From assembly GCA_021815925.1 (NCBI GenBank), contig JAKAZL010000013.1, positions 1-44,110 on the forward strand: a stretch of DNA of 44,110 nucleotides, given 5' to 3'. Below the pieces are notes generated by a model. It made no database searches and was not told the origin of the DNA. It worked only from the letters and a program-made list of their open reading frames with translations. Source of the DNA: Pseudomonadota bacterium. GTDB taxonomy: Bacteria; Pseudomonadota; Gammaproteobacteria; Steroidobacterales; Steroidobacteraceae. How positions within the stretch are numbered: the stretch's first letter is position 1; the number at the start of each line of letters is the position of its first letter. This document shows positions 1-7,581 of the stretch, in pieces. The position numbers and the translations under genes are program-made.

Positions 1-2
1 TC

Positions 3-215
3 AAGGAAATGGTCGCCGCGCACGACGAGATCATGGAGTGCCACATGGTCGCCGGCGGCTTCGACTACCTGCTCAAGGTGCGCGTGAAGGACATGGAGCG
101 CTACCGCACGCTGCTCGGGGAAACGATTGCCAACATCCGCGGGGTGCAGCAGACGCACAGCTACTTCGTGATGGAGGAAGTGAAGTCGACCCACCGGCTC
201 GGCATCCCGGAATGA
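3..215 (+). CDS. Lrp/AsnC-family regulator, C-terminal part only
   Basis: Only the last 70 or so residues lie in the window; the gene begins upstream, so the N-terminal helix-turn-helix cannot be seen. The visible part reads as the effector-binding (RAM/AsnC ligand) domain of Lrp-type regulators: a strand around GGFDYLLKV, a helix with DMERYRTLL and a closing strand with THSYFVMEEVK. This domain normally makes octamers and binds amino acids. The reading frame is open from base 3 to a TGA at 213-215. It converges on the minus-strand sensor gene, with an inverted repeat between them. The family is fairly sure; which Lrp paralogue this is cannot be told. Confidence 0.85.
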   Translation, partial: KEMVAAHDEIMECHMVAGGFDYLLKVRVKDMERYRTLLGETIANIRGVQQTHSYFVMEEVKSTHRLGIPE

Positions 216-231
216 CGCGTGCCGGTGGGCA

Positions 232-261
232 GCGCAGCGGGCGGTTCGAGATCCGCTGCGC
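232..261. terminator. Bidirectional hairpin between convergent genes
   Basis: A perfect 9-bp inverted repeat (232-240 with 253-261, 12-base loop) lies between the stops of the Lrp-family gene and the minus-strand sensor gene. No T tract follows on either strand, so it may act as a transcript-end stabiliser or a weak terminator. The structure is seen; the role is inferred. Confidence 0.45.
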
Positions 262-283
262 CTGAGTCGCTCCGGCGGGGCGC

Positions 284-2041
284 TTAAACCCCGGCGTTGG
301 TTTGCGGCGGCTCGCCATCCATCAGGGATATCGCGCGTCGCCGCGCCGCATCCGGATCGATCCGCCCCGCCGCGACGTCGGCGACCAGTCGGGCGTGCTC
401 GCGGTGCCGCAATCCGGTGAGCGCCATGCCGAGGTGGTGCGCCACGTTGGCCAGCGCCTCGCGAACCTCGGGCGCGAACTGCTCTCCGTCGCGCGGACGG
501 CACACGAGCGCACCGAGCAGCGATTCCGCCACGGTCATGGGCAAGGCGATTCCCTCGGTCCCGAGGCGATTGGCCTGCGCCGCGAGCGCCACCGGCTCAT
601 GCGTGGCCCGCAGCGCGACGAAGACCGGATCGTCTGCATCGATCTGCGCCGGCCATGTCTCGTCGCTTGTGGCGCGCCGGCGATAGCAGTTCGCGTTGCG
701 CTCGTAGAGCGCGACCGTGCCGCATTGTCCCCGCAGTCGCTCGATCGCCATCTCGAGCAGGTGTGCCTCGTGCTCCACGTACGGGCACTCCCGCGCGAAC
801 CGTTCCAGGGCGAGCAGCGCAAGGCGCTGGGCGCGGAAGAACGCCTGCTCGATCCAGCTCTCCAGGCGCCGGTGCAGCGGGCTCAGCGCGAGGGCGAGCA
901 CCAGTGCCGCCACGGCCTGCAGTGCCCAGCCGACGCGGTCGCTCACGGCGAACTGGTGCAGTGTCTGCTCGAGGATCGAGAAAGTCCCGAACACGAGTGC
1001 GGTGAGCAGTCCGAACACGAGTGCCCGGTCGATGACGAATCCGACGTCGATCAGCCTGGTGCGCAGCACCGCGTACACATAACCGAACAAGGCCAACGTC
1101 TGCATCGCCGTGGAGAGCTGCGTCGAGTAGGGATGCCGGATCGACGGGAGCACGAGCAGCAGGATGTTGCTGGCAATCAGCAGCGCGGTGCTCCAGAGCA
1201 CCCAGCGGATGCGCAGGCGCTGCTCATGCGGTGCGAATCGATAGCCTCCGCCCAGCACCAGCAGTGTAACCAGCAGACCGAAGGCCAACAGCGCCTTGAT
1301 TACGGCGAGTCCGCCGCTCCCGACCACATCGTGGCCAGTGAGGAACAGAGTGCTCATCTGCAACTCGATCAGCACGAGAATGCACAGCACCACCCCGACC
1401 AGCGCCAGGCGGGCTCGCCTTCGCCAGTGCGCCGGCAGGTTCGCGCCGGCCAGCGCGTCGGCCACGACGAACAGCGCCGGAAAGTCCACCGTGATCCTCA
1501 GCACGGCGCTCACCTGCGTCACCCAGAAGACCATGGGCGGGGCCACCGCCTCATCGAGGATGCCCCATTTGACGAACAGCGCGAGAAACAGCAACGTGAG
1601 TCCCCAGGCGGCCCAGTCCCGGCCGCGCCACAGCGTCAGCAGCGAGATCAACAGTGCGGCCGCGACGAAGAATACCGACTGCAGGCGCGCGAGCGCACTC
1701 GAACTGTCCGGCACCGCCCGGACTGACAGCACGAGCGCCCGGCCCGCGCGCAGCACTGGGACGGTCAACGTCGTGCCAGGCGGGACGTCATGATGGGTGA
1801 ACAGCACCGCACGGGCCGCGACGGACAGTTGTGGGGCATCGATGAGATCCCCGACGCGCAGGGGTGCGGGTACGGGCTGCTGCGTCAGGGGCCGCACCTC
1901 GTAACGGTCAGCGCTGCGATGGGCCAGTTGCAGGGGGAAGTGGCTCTGCGCCGGCACGCCGAAGATGGACAGTGACGCCGACACGGCGCAGCCGAGCGCC
2001 AGCACGGTGAGCGCGAGTCGCAGTCCGAGGGCGCGAGCCAT
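284..2041 (-). CDS. Multi-pass membrane sensor with C-terminal GAF-like domain, no kinase
   Basis: 585 residues. One N-terminal membrane helix (about 7-29) is followed by a periplasmic stretch that resembles the PDZ-like segment of some membrane sensor kinases (around RVGDLIDAP). Next come about seven hydrophobic helices (about 120-400), then a cytoplasmic region from about residue 405 that looks like a GAF domain. The protein stops soon after this. There is no HATPase block (N, G1 or G2 boxes) and no GGDEF or output domain, so the layout is a sensor kinase without its kinase. No response regulator lies nearby. It follows the dioxygenase gene on the same strand after about 80 bases. Ligand and partner are unknown. 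The domain reading is by eye and moderately sure. Confidence 0.6.
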   Translation of the reverse strand: MARALGLRLALTVLALGCAVSASLSIFGVPAQSHFPLQLAHRSADRYEVRPLTQQPVPAPLRVGDLIDAPQLSVAARAVLFTHHDVPPGTTLTVPVLRAGRALVLSVRAVPDSSSALARLQSVFFVAAALLISLLTLWRGRDWAAWGLTLLFLALFVKWGILDEAVAPPMVFWVTQVSAVLRITVDFPALFVVADALAGANLPAHWRRRARLALVGVVLCILVLIELQMSTLFLTGHDVVGSGGLAVIKALLAFGLLVTLLVLGGGYRFAPHEQRLRIRWVLWSTALLIASNILLLVLPSIRHPYSTQLSTAMQTLALFGYVYAVLRTRLIDVGFVIDRALVFGLLTALVFGTFSILEQTLHQFAVSDRVGWALQAVAALVLALALSPLHRRLESWIEQAFFRAQRLALLALERFARECPYVEHEAHLLEMAIERLRGQCGTVALYERNANCYRRRATSDETWPAQIDADDPVFVALRATHEPVALAAQANRLGTEGIALPMTVAESLLGALVCRPRDGEQFAPEVREALANVAHHLGMALTGLRHREHARLVADVAAGRIDPDAARRRAISLMDGEPPQTNAGV

Positions 2042-2124
2042 GCGAGTCTCCGCATGCGGCCGGTCCGGCCGCCCGGTGCGCAGTGTAAGGAATCGGCGGC
2101 GGCGGTGGAAGTTATCCGCTCCGC

Positions 2125-2634
2125 TCAGCGCTCGAGCACGGTGCCGCAGTGCTTACAGGTGCGCGCCGCGCGGTTCGCATAGAAGCGCTCGAACACCGGC
2201 GGCAGCTGCGCCTCGATGTCGGTGAGCTCGATGAACGCCTCGTGCAACAGACGGGCGCAGCCGGGGCAGTACCACTGAAAGCCGTCGCGCTCCCCGGCGC
2301 GGCGCTGCCGCTCGATCACCAGGCCGAGCGTGCCGGCCGGCCGCTGCGGGGAGTGCGGCATCAGCGCCGGCAGCAGCAGCATCTCGCCCTCGCGCACGGG
2401 AATGTCGACGGGTCGACCCTCCTGCAACGTCTTCAGCACGATGTCGCCCTCGAGCTGGTAGAACAGCTCCTGGCCGGGGTCGAGGTGGTAGTCCTGCCGG
2501 ACGTTCGGTCCGGCGACCACCATGATGATGAAGTCTCCGTCGGCGAACACCCGGCGGTTGCCGACCGGCGGCTTCAGCAGCGGCCGGTTGCGTTCAATCC
2601 ACTGCTGGAAGTTCAACGGGTGCGGAGCGTCCAC
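2125..2634 (-). CDS. nbaC: 3-hydroxyanthranilate 3,4-dioxygenase
   Basis: Cytosolic Fe(II) cupin enzyme that opens 3-hydroxyanthranilate to 2-amino-3-carboxymuconate semialdehyde, the precursor of quinolinate in tryptophan breakdown or NAD synthesis. 169 residues, the usual bacterial length. The expected iron ligands are present (H50, E56, H94) with R98 just after. A C-terminal rubredoxin-like CxxC pair (C123/C126 and C160/C163) is typical of the short bacterial form. The start is a GTG with an AGGAGA ribosome site at 2641-2646 that overlaps the apaH stop; the open frame upstream is only the shadow of apaH. No other kynurenine-pathway gene is in the window, so its position after apaH is unusual. 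Confidence 0.92.
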   Translation of the reverse strand: MDAPHPLNFQQWIERNRPLLKPPVGNRRVFADGDFIIMVVAGPNVRQDYHLDPGQELFYQLEGDIVLKTLQEGRPVDIPVREGEMLLLPALMPHSPQRPAGTLGLVIERQRRAGERDGFQWYCPGCARLLHEAFIELTDIEAQLPPVFERFYANRAARTCKHCGTVLER

Positions 2635-2645
2635 GGCGGGTCTCC

Positions 2646-3464
2646 TCAGTCCTCGATGGATTGGTAGCTGCGCGAAGGCACCGCGGCGGTGCGGCCGGTG
2701 TCCAGATCGAGCGCCGTGAGCGCGCCGCCCCAGACACAGCCGGTGTCGAGTCCGGCGACGTCCTCGCGCAACACCAGGCCGAGCGCCGACCAGTGGCCGA
2801 ACACGACGCGCGCGCCGCGGGTGAGCCGCTCCGCGACCTCGAACCAGGGCTGCCACGGCGAGTCCGCCGCGGGCGGCTTGCCCTTCAGCGCGAGATTGAT
2901 CTGCCCCTCGCGCGTGCACAGGCGCATGCGCGTCAACACGTTGATGATGAGGCGCAGCCGCTCCATGCCGGTGAGCTCATCGGACCAGCGGTCCGGCTGA
3001 TCGCCGTACATGTGCTCGAACAGCTCGGGCCGTCCCGTGCGCAGCTCGCGTTCGACCTCATGGGCGTGCGCGAGCGCCGCCTCGGCGCTCCACTGCGGCA
3101 CGATCCCGGCATGCACCAGCAGATCGTCGCCCTCGCGGTGGGCCAGCGGCCGGTGACTGAGCCACTCGATGAGGCGCTCGCGGTCCGGGGCGGCGAGGAC
3201 CTCATCGAGCGTGTCCGAGCGGCGCAACCGCCGCCGGCCGCTCGCCGCTGCGAGCAGGTGCAGATCGTGGTTGCCGAGCACCGTCGTGGCATTCGCGTCG
3301 AGGTCGCGCACGAAGCGCAGCACCTCGAGGGAGCGTGGGCCGCGATTGACCAGGTCGCCAACGAACCACAGCCGGTCGCGGTCGGCCGAGAAGTGCAGGT
3401 GTGCCAGCAGCGAGCGCAATTCCTCGTAACAGCCCTGCACATCGCCGATGGCGAAGCGGCTCAA
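2646..3464 (-). CDS. apaH: Symmetrical bis(5'-nucleosyl)-tetraphosphatase ApaH
   Basis: Hydrolyses Ap4A to two ADP and can remove Np4 caps from RNA. 272 residues, close to the family length. Metallophosphatase motifs are in order: GDVQG at 7-11, GDLVNRGP at 36-43, GNHD at 64-67 and HAG at 118-120. The start overlaps the end of apaG by four bases (ATGA), so the two are probably translated together. This is the usual end of the lptD-surA-pdxA-rsmA-apaG-apaH operon, but here a dioxygenase gene follows with its ribosome site inside the apaH stop region. Confidence 0.97.
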   Translation of the reverse strand: MSRFAIGDVQGCYEELRSLLAHLHFSADRDRLWFVGDLVNRGPRSLEVLRFVRDLDANATTVLGNHDLHLLAAASGRRRLRRSDTLDEVLAAPDRERLIEWLSHRPLAHREGDDLLVHAGIVPQWSAEAALAHAHEVERELRTGRPELFEHMYGDQPDRWSDELTGMERLRLIINVLTRMRLCTREGQINLALKGKPPAADSPWQPWFEVAERLTRGARVVFGHWSALGLVLREDVAGLDTGCVWGGALTALDLDTGRTAAVPSRSYQSIED

Positions 3465-3838
3465 TGCAGGATCCCGGGCATCGCCAGGCGAAACGGAGCG
3501 ATCGGCGCATCGAAGTGCTGCCCCTCGCCATCGATCATCTGGTAGCTGCCCTGCATCGTGCCGACCGGCGTCTCGAGCACCGCGCCGCTGGAGTAGCGGA
3601 AGCCCTGGCCGGGCTCGAGCCGCGGCTGCTCGCCGACGACGCCGTCGCCGCGGACCTCCTTCACCCCGCCGTTGGCATCGGTGATGATCCAGTGGCGGGT
3701 GAGCAGCGTCGCCGGCAGCCCGCCCTCGTTGCGGATGGTGATGGTGTAGGCGAATACGTAGCGCTGCTCGTGCGGATCGGACTGTTCGCCGAGATAGCTG
3801 GTTTCGACTTCGATGCGGATTTTGTGCGGCGCGCTCAT
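3461..3838 (-). CDS. apaG: ApaG protein
   Basis: 125 residues making one ApaG (DUF525) immunoglobulin-like fold, about the length of the E. coli protein. The family marks are the N-terminal strand ending in [16 protein letters not shown], the central [13 protein letters not shown] and the C-terminal GTMQGSYQM segment. The family is linked to Co/Mg homeostasis in enterobacteria but has no settled biochemical role. It overlaps apaH by four bases. Upstream is a universal stress protein gene rather than rsmA, with a 7-bp GC-rich hairpin (3864-3870 with 3879-3885) in the 54-base gap. Confidence 0.95.
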   Translation of the reverse strand: MSAPHKIRIEVETSYLGEQSDPHEQRYVFAYTITIRNEGGLPATLLTRHWIITDANGGVKEVRGDGVVGEQPRLEPGQGFRYSSGAVLETPVGTMQGSYQMIDGEGQHFDAPIAPFRLAMPGILH

Positions 3839-3892
3839 GTGCGGACAGTTTACCGGGCTGCGACCCGGGCCGCGATGCGCCCGGGACGCCGC

Positions 3893-4354
3893 TCAGCTCG
3901 CGGCCGGCGCCCCGGAGCGTCTCACGCGCACCGCCAGCACGTCGCAGGGTGCGGCATGCAGCACGGTGTCCGCGGTGAGATTGACCAGGATGGACATGCC
4001 GTGCCGCTCGCGGCTGCCGAGGACGATGAGATCGGCCTGGCGCTTGCGCGCGACGCGCACGATCTCGGCCTTGACATTGCCGCTTTCGACCCAGCAGGGT
4101 GCGCCGGCGAGTCCGAGCTGCGCGGCGAGCTCGGCGAGGCGCGCGCGCGCCTGCTCGAGCAGCTCATCCTCGATGCGCACCGTGGCGATCAGCGTCTCGG
4201 CCATCGGCTCGACGGGCAGCAGCTCCACCACATGCAGCAATTCGGTCTCGGCGCCCAGCCGCTCGGCGAGCGCAGCGGCGTGCCGCCCGATGGGCAGACT
4301 GTCCTCGCTGAGGTCGAGCACCACCAGAATGCGCCGGTATGACGCGCCGTTCAT
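3893..4354 (-). CDS. Universal stress protein, UspA family
   Basis: 153 residues forming a single Usp domain: an N-terminal strand (RRILVVLDLSE), then paired helices, and the C-terminal core ADLIVLGSRERHG. The ATP-binding form of the family ends this loop with a G(S/T) about nine residues later; here that position reads LTADTVL, so it probably belongs to the UspA-like, non-ATP-binding branch. Such proteins help cells survive starvation and oxidative stress. It sits between rsmA and apaG on the same strand, 14 bases after rsmA, a place where enterobacterial operons have nothing. Family sure, exact role unknown. Confidence 0.9.
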   Translation of the reverse strand: MNGASYRRILVVLDLSEDSLPIGRHAAALAERLGAETELLHVVELLPVEPMAETLIATVRIEDELLEQARARLAELAAQLGLAGAPCWVESGNVKAEIVRVARKRQADLIVLGSRERHGMSILVNLTADTVLHAAPCDVLAVRVRRSGAPAAS

Positions 4355-4368
4355 GGGCGCAGCCTAGC

Positions 4369-5193
4369 TCAATCCGGGCGCCGGGACAGCCCGGCGAGCG
4401 CATTGAAGGCCTCCGGGGCGATCGTCTCGGGGCGCGCTCCCGGGTCGATGCCACACTGCTCGATCTCGGCGCCCGTGACCAGCCCGCGCAGCGCATTGCG
4501 GAGCGTCTTGCGGCGGTGCGAGAACGCGGCCGCTACCACGGCACCGTAGCACGGGTGCACCGGGAAGCGCGGCGCCGGGCGGACCGTGAGCCGCGCCACG
4601 GCCGACCAGACCCGCGGCGGGGGTTGGAAGGCGCCGGGGCCCACCTCGAACAACGGCTCGACCTGCACCCAGGGGGCGAGCATCGCGGTCAGCCGGCCGT
4701 AGGCGGCCTCGCCCGGGGAGGCCGCCATGCGCTCGATGACCTCGCGCTGCAGCATCACGTGCAGGTCGATGATCGAGGCGGCGCTCGCGAGCAGGTGAAA
4801 CAAGAGCGGTGTCGAGATGTTGTACGGCAGGTTGCCGATCACGCGCAGCCGGCCGCGCGCCGCCGCCAGCGCCGCGAAATCGAAGCGCAGCGCATCGGCT
4901 TCGTGCAGCGTGAAGCGCGGCTCGGCGGCGAAGCGCGCGCGCAGCTGCGCCGCCAGGTCCCGGTCGACCTCCACCGCATCGAGCGTCGCAAACGGCGCGG
5001 CGAGCAGCCGCTCCGTGAGTGCCCCGCGGCCCGGGCCGATCTCGACCAGGGCATCGCCGGACTGCGGTGCCAGCGCCGCGACGATGCGCTCCAACACCGA
5101 CGGGTCATGCAGGAAGTGCTGACCGAACCGCTTGCGCGGGCGCGGCAGGTCCGCCGCGTCCGCCCCGGCGGGCCCGCGCGCCCGACGGCTCAC
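4369..5193 (-). CDS. rsmA: 16S rRNA dimethyladenosine transferase RsmA (KsgA)
   Basis: Dimethylates two adjacent adenines near the 3' end of 16S rRNA during late 30S assembly, using S-adenosylmethionine. 274 residues. After a short Arg/Ala-rich leader come the FGQHFL signature (23-28), the SAM loop [11 protein letters not shown] (51-61), the acidic EVD of motif II (75-77) and the catalytic NLPYNIS (121-127). The start is a GTG that overlaps the pdxA stop by four bases (GTGA), so translation is coupled. It is followed by the stress-protein gene. Confidence 0.97.
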   Translation of the reverse strand: MSRRARGPAGADAADLPRPRKRFGQHFLHDPSVLERIVAALAPQSGDALVEIGPGRGALTERLLAAPFATLDAVEVDRDLAAQLRARFAAEPRFTLHEADALRFDFAALAAARGRLRVIGNLPYNISTPLLFHLLASAASIIDLHVMLQREVIERMAASPGEAAYGRLTAMLAPWVQVEPLFEVGPGAFQPPPRVWSAVARLTVRPAPRFPVHPCYGAVVAAAFSHRRKTLRNALRGLVTGAEIEQCGIDPGARPETIAPEAFNALAGLSRRPD

Positions 5194-6167
5194 GCGCGCC
5201 GTCCGGCGAGCGTGATCGCCAGTTCCAGGGCGGCCAGGAGGCTCCCGGACTCGGCCCGGCCCGTGCCGGCAAGCGCGAGCGCGGTGCCATGGTCCACCGA
5301 AGTGCGCAGGATCGGCAGCCCGAGCGTCACGTTCACCGCGCTGTCGAATCCGGCGTGCTTGACGACCGGCAGTCCCTGATCGTGATACATCGCGAGCACC
5401 GCGTCGTAGCCGGCCAGCACGCGCGGCACGAACACCGTGTCCGCCGGCAGGGGCCCCGCCACATCGATGCTCTGCGCACGCAGCCTCGCCAGTGCCGGGG
5501 TGATCACCCGGATCTCCTCATCGCCGAGGTGGCCGCCTTCGCCGGCGTGGGGATTGAGACCGCAGACGGCGATGCGGGGTCGAGCGATGCCCCACCAGCG
5601 CTTCAGATCCCGATCGAGAATGGTGAGCGTCCGGCCAAGCGACTCCTGGGTGATCGCGGCGCTTACGCGGGCGAGCGGCAGGTGCGTGGTGGCGAGCGCG
5701 ACGCGCAGCGAGCCGGTGGCGAGCATCATCACCGGCACCGCGCCGGTGCGCTCGGCGAAGAACTCGGTGTGGCCGGTGAAGGGCGTGCCGGCGTCGTTGA
5801 TGATGCCCTTGTGAACCGGTGCGGTCACGATGGCCGCGAACTCCCCGGACAGCGCGCCCGCGCAGGCCCGCTCGAGGAGCTCGGTCACGTAGCGGGCGTT
5901 GCGCACCTCGAGGCGGCCGGGCGCGCTCGGGACCGCGAGGGCATGATGCTCGACGGTGAGGCTGCCGGGCTCGTGTGGGCAGGCGTCCTCTGCCCGGTAT
6001 TCGCGCAGGCGCAGCGGCATCCCGAGTGCGCCGGCGCGCGTGGCGAGCAGATCACGGTCTGCCAGGCAGACCAGCTCGCACGCCAAGCTCTGTGCGGCGA
6101 TGGCCGCACAGAGCTCCGGTCCGATGCCCGCCGGCTCGCCCGATGTGAGCACGATCCGCGGCAGCAT
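5190..6167 (-). CDS. pdxA: 4-hydroxythreonine-4-phosphate dehydrogenase PdxA
   Basis: Oxidises 4-phosphohydroxy-L-threonine in the DXP-dependent pathway to vitamin B6. 325 residues, the usual length. The three metal-binding histidines are visible at H133 (TGHTEF), H207 (LNPHAGE) and H262 (MYHDQG), as is the N-terminal [11 protein letters not shown] signature. It starts 15 bases after the surA stop and overlaps rsmA by four bases. This is the standard gammaproteobacterial operon place. Confidence 0.97.
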   Translation of the reverse strand: MLPRIVLTSGEPAGIGPELCAAIAAQSLACELVCLADRDLLATRAGALGMPLRLREYRAEDACPHEPGSLTVEHHALAVPSAPGRLEVRNARYVTELLERACAGALSGEFAAIVTAPVHKGIINDAGTPFTGHTEFFAERTGAVPVMMLATGSLRVALATTHLPLARVSAAITQESLGRTLTILDRDLKRWWGIARPRIAVCGLNPHAGEGGHLGDEEIRVITPALARLRAQSIDVAGPLPADTVFVPRVLAGYDAVLAMYHDQGLPVVKHAGFDSAVNVTLGLPILRTSVDHGTALALAGTGRAESGSLLAALELAITLAGRRA

Positions 6168-6182
6168 GGGGGCGGCGGGCGC

Positions 6183-7562
6183 TCAGTCGCTCAGGATCTT
6201 GACGTACGCCTCGTCCCTGAGCCGCTGCAGCCACAGCTCGGTGTCCTCGTCCGCGCGGCTGGCGCGGATCGCTTCCATCGCATGCAGCCGCTTCATCTGC
6301 TTCGTCTCGTCGAACTGACGGCGGCCGAGGAGCTCCGCGATGTGCCACCCGTAGCGGGTCTGGAAGGGCTGGCTGATCTGGTCGATCTTGAGTTTCTGCA
6401 CTGCCGCCGCGAATCGTGGCGTGTAGTCCGTCGGGCTCGCCCAGCCGAGATCCCCGCCGTGCGAGGCGGAGCCGGGATCCTGCGAGACCGACGCGGCGAT
6501 GACGGAGAACTTCAGCTTGCCGGCGAGGATCTCACTGCGGATCTTCTCCAGCCGCTCGCGGACCGTCGCGTTGTCCTGCAGGGCGTTGGGGATGAGCAGA
6601 ATGTGGCGCACGTGCACCTGCGCGACGATGTCCTTGTGCTCCTGGCGGCGGACGTGGTTCAGCTTGACGATGTGAAAGCCCGAGGGCGTGCGGATCGGCG
6701 CGCTGACCTCGCCGGGGCGCAGCTTCGGCACCACGGCGGTGAGGAAGGTCGGCAGGTCAATGCCCTTGCGCCAGCCGAGATTGCCGCCCTTGAGCGCATC
6801 GGCGCTGCTCGAGTAGGTGACGGCGAGTTTGCCGAAATTCTTGCCGGCCTTGGCGAGCGCATCGACCTTGTCCGCGAGCGTGCGCGCGGCGGTCAGCTGC
6901 GCGGGCGTGGCGTTCGGCGGCACCGCGATCAGGATGTGCGAGACGTCGTACTCCTCCCCGGCGGTGGGCGCGTTGGCCTCGCGCGCGAGGAACTGGTCGA
7001 TCTGCCGCGGGGTGACCACGATGCGCTGCAGCACGTCGCGCTCGCGCAGCAGGCCGATGATGAGCTGATCGCGCATCTGGCTGCGATAGTCGGCGTAGTT
7101 GATGCCCTGTTGCTCGAGCGCGCTCGGCAGGTCCGCGAAGGGGATGCCATTGCGCGCCGCGACGCTCTGCATCGCAGCGTTCAGCGTGTCGTCCGAGACC
7201 GTGATGCCGTCCTGTTGCGCCCGCTGCAACTGCACCTGCTCGATGATCAGGCTGTGCAGAACCTGCTTGCGCAGCACGCTCTGGGCCGGCGGGGTGAGAC
7301 CCTGCGCCTTGAGTTCGGAGATCACCTGGTTCACGCGCTCGTTGAGCTGGCTCTGCAGCACCACGCCGGTGTTGACGATGGCCGCAATGCGATCGAGCAG
7401 CTGTCCCTGGGTGGACAGATCGCGTGTCTGCGCCGAGGAGCGGACCGGCAGCAGCAGCGCGAATGCGGCCAGCGCGCACGCAACGCCGAGCGTGATCGCG
7501 CGGTCAAGGCCCGGGCGGGCGACCCGAGCGGTTCGGGTGGGGAAGGGAAAGTGCCGCCGCAT
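6183..7562 (-). CDS. surA: Periplasmic chaperone/peptidyl-prolyl isomerase SurA
   Basis: Escorts unfolded outer-membrane proteins, including LptD, across the periplasm. The chosen ATG at 7562 gives 459 residues; the open frame runs 60 codons further upstream, but that part overlaps the end of lptD. A long basic leader precedes a hydrophobic signal core (about 24-40, ending near SSAQ). Then come the SurA N-terminal chaperone domain and two parvulin domains, beginning near VSHILIAVP and VRHILLIPN, and a C-terminal helix. The gap after lptD is 19 bases with a weak GAGG ribosome site. The signal peptide is unusually long, so a later start is possible. Confidence 0.95.
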   Translation of the reverse strand: MRRHFPFPTRTARVARPGLDRAITLGVACALAAFALLLPVRSSAQTRDLSTQGQLLDRIAAIVNTGVVLQSQLNERVNQVISELKAQGLTPPAQSVLRKQVLHSLIIEQVQLQRAQQDGITVSDDTLNAAMQSVAARNGIPFADLPSALEQQGINYADYRSQMRDQLIIGLLRERDVLQRIVVTPRQIDQFLAREANAPTAGEEYDVSHILIAVPPNATPAQLTAARTLADKVDALAKAGKNFGKLAVTYSSSADALKGGNLGWRKGIDLPTFLTAVVPKLRPGEVSAPIRTPSGFHIVKLNHVRRQEHKDIVAQVHVRHILLIPNALQDNATVRERLEKIRSEILAGKLKFSVIAASVSQDPGSASHGGDLGWASPTDYTPRFAAAVQKLKIDQISQPFQTRYGWHIAELLGRRQFDETKQMKRLHAMEAIRASRADEDTELWLQRLRDEAYVKILSD

Positions 7563-7581
7563 GCGCTTCAGTCCTCGAGCT

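Noticed and set aside
2056-2072. G+C hairpin (GCGGCC/GGCCGC) between the dioxygenase and sensor genes
   Set aside because: Six base pairs in very G+C-rich DNA without a T tract is expected by chance; not called as a terminator.
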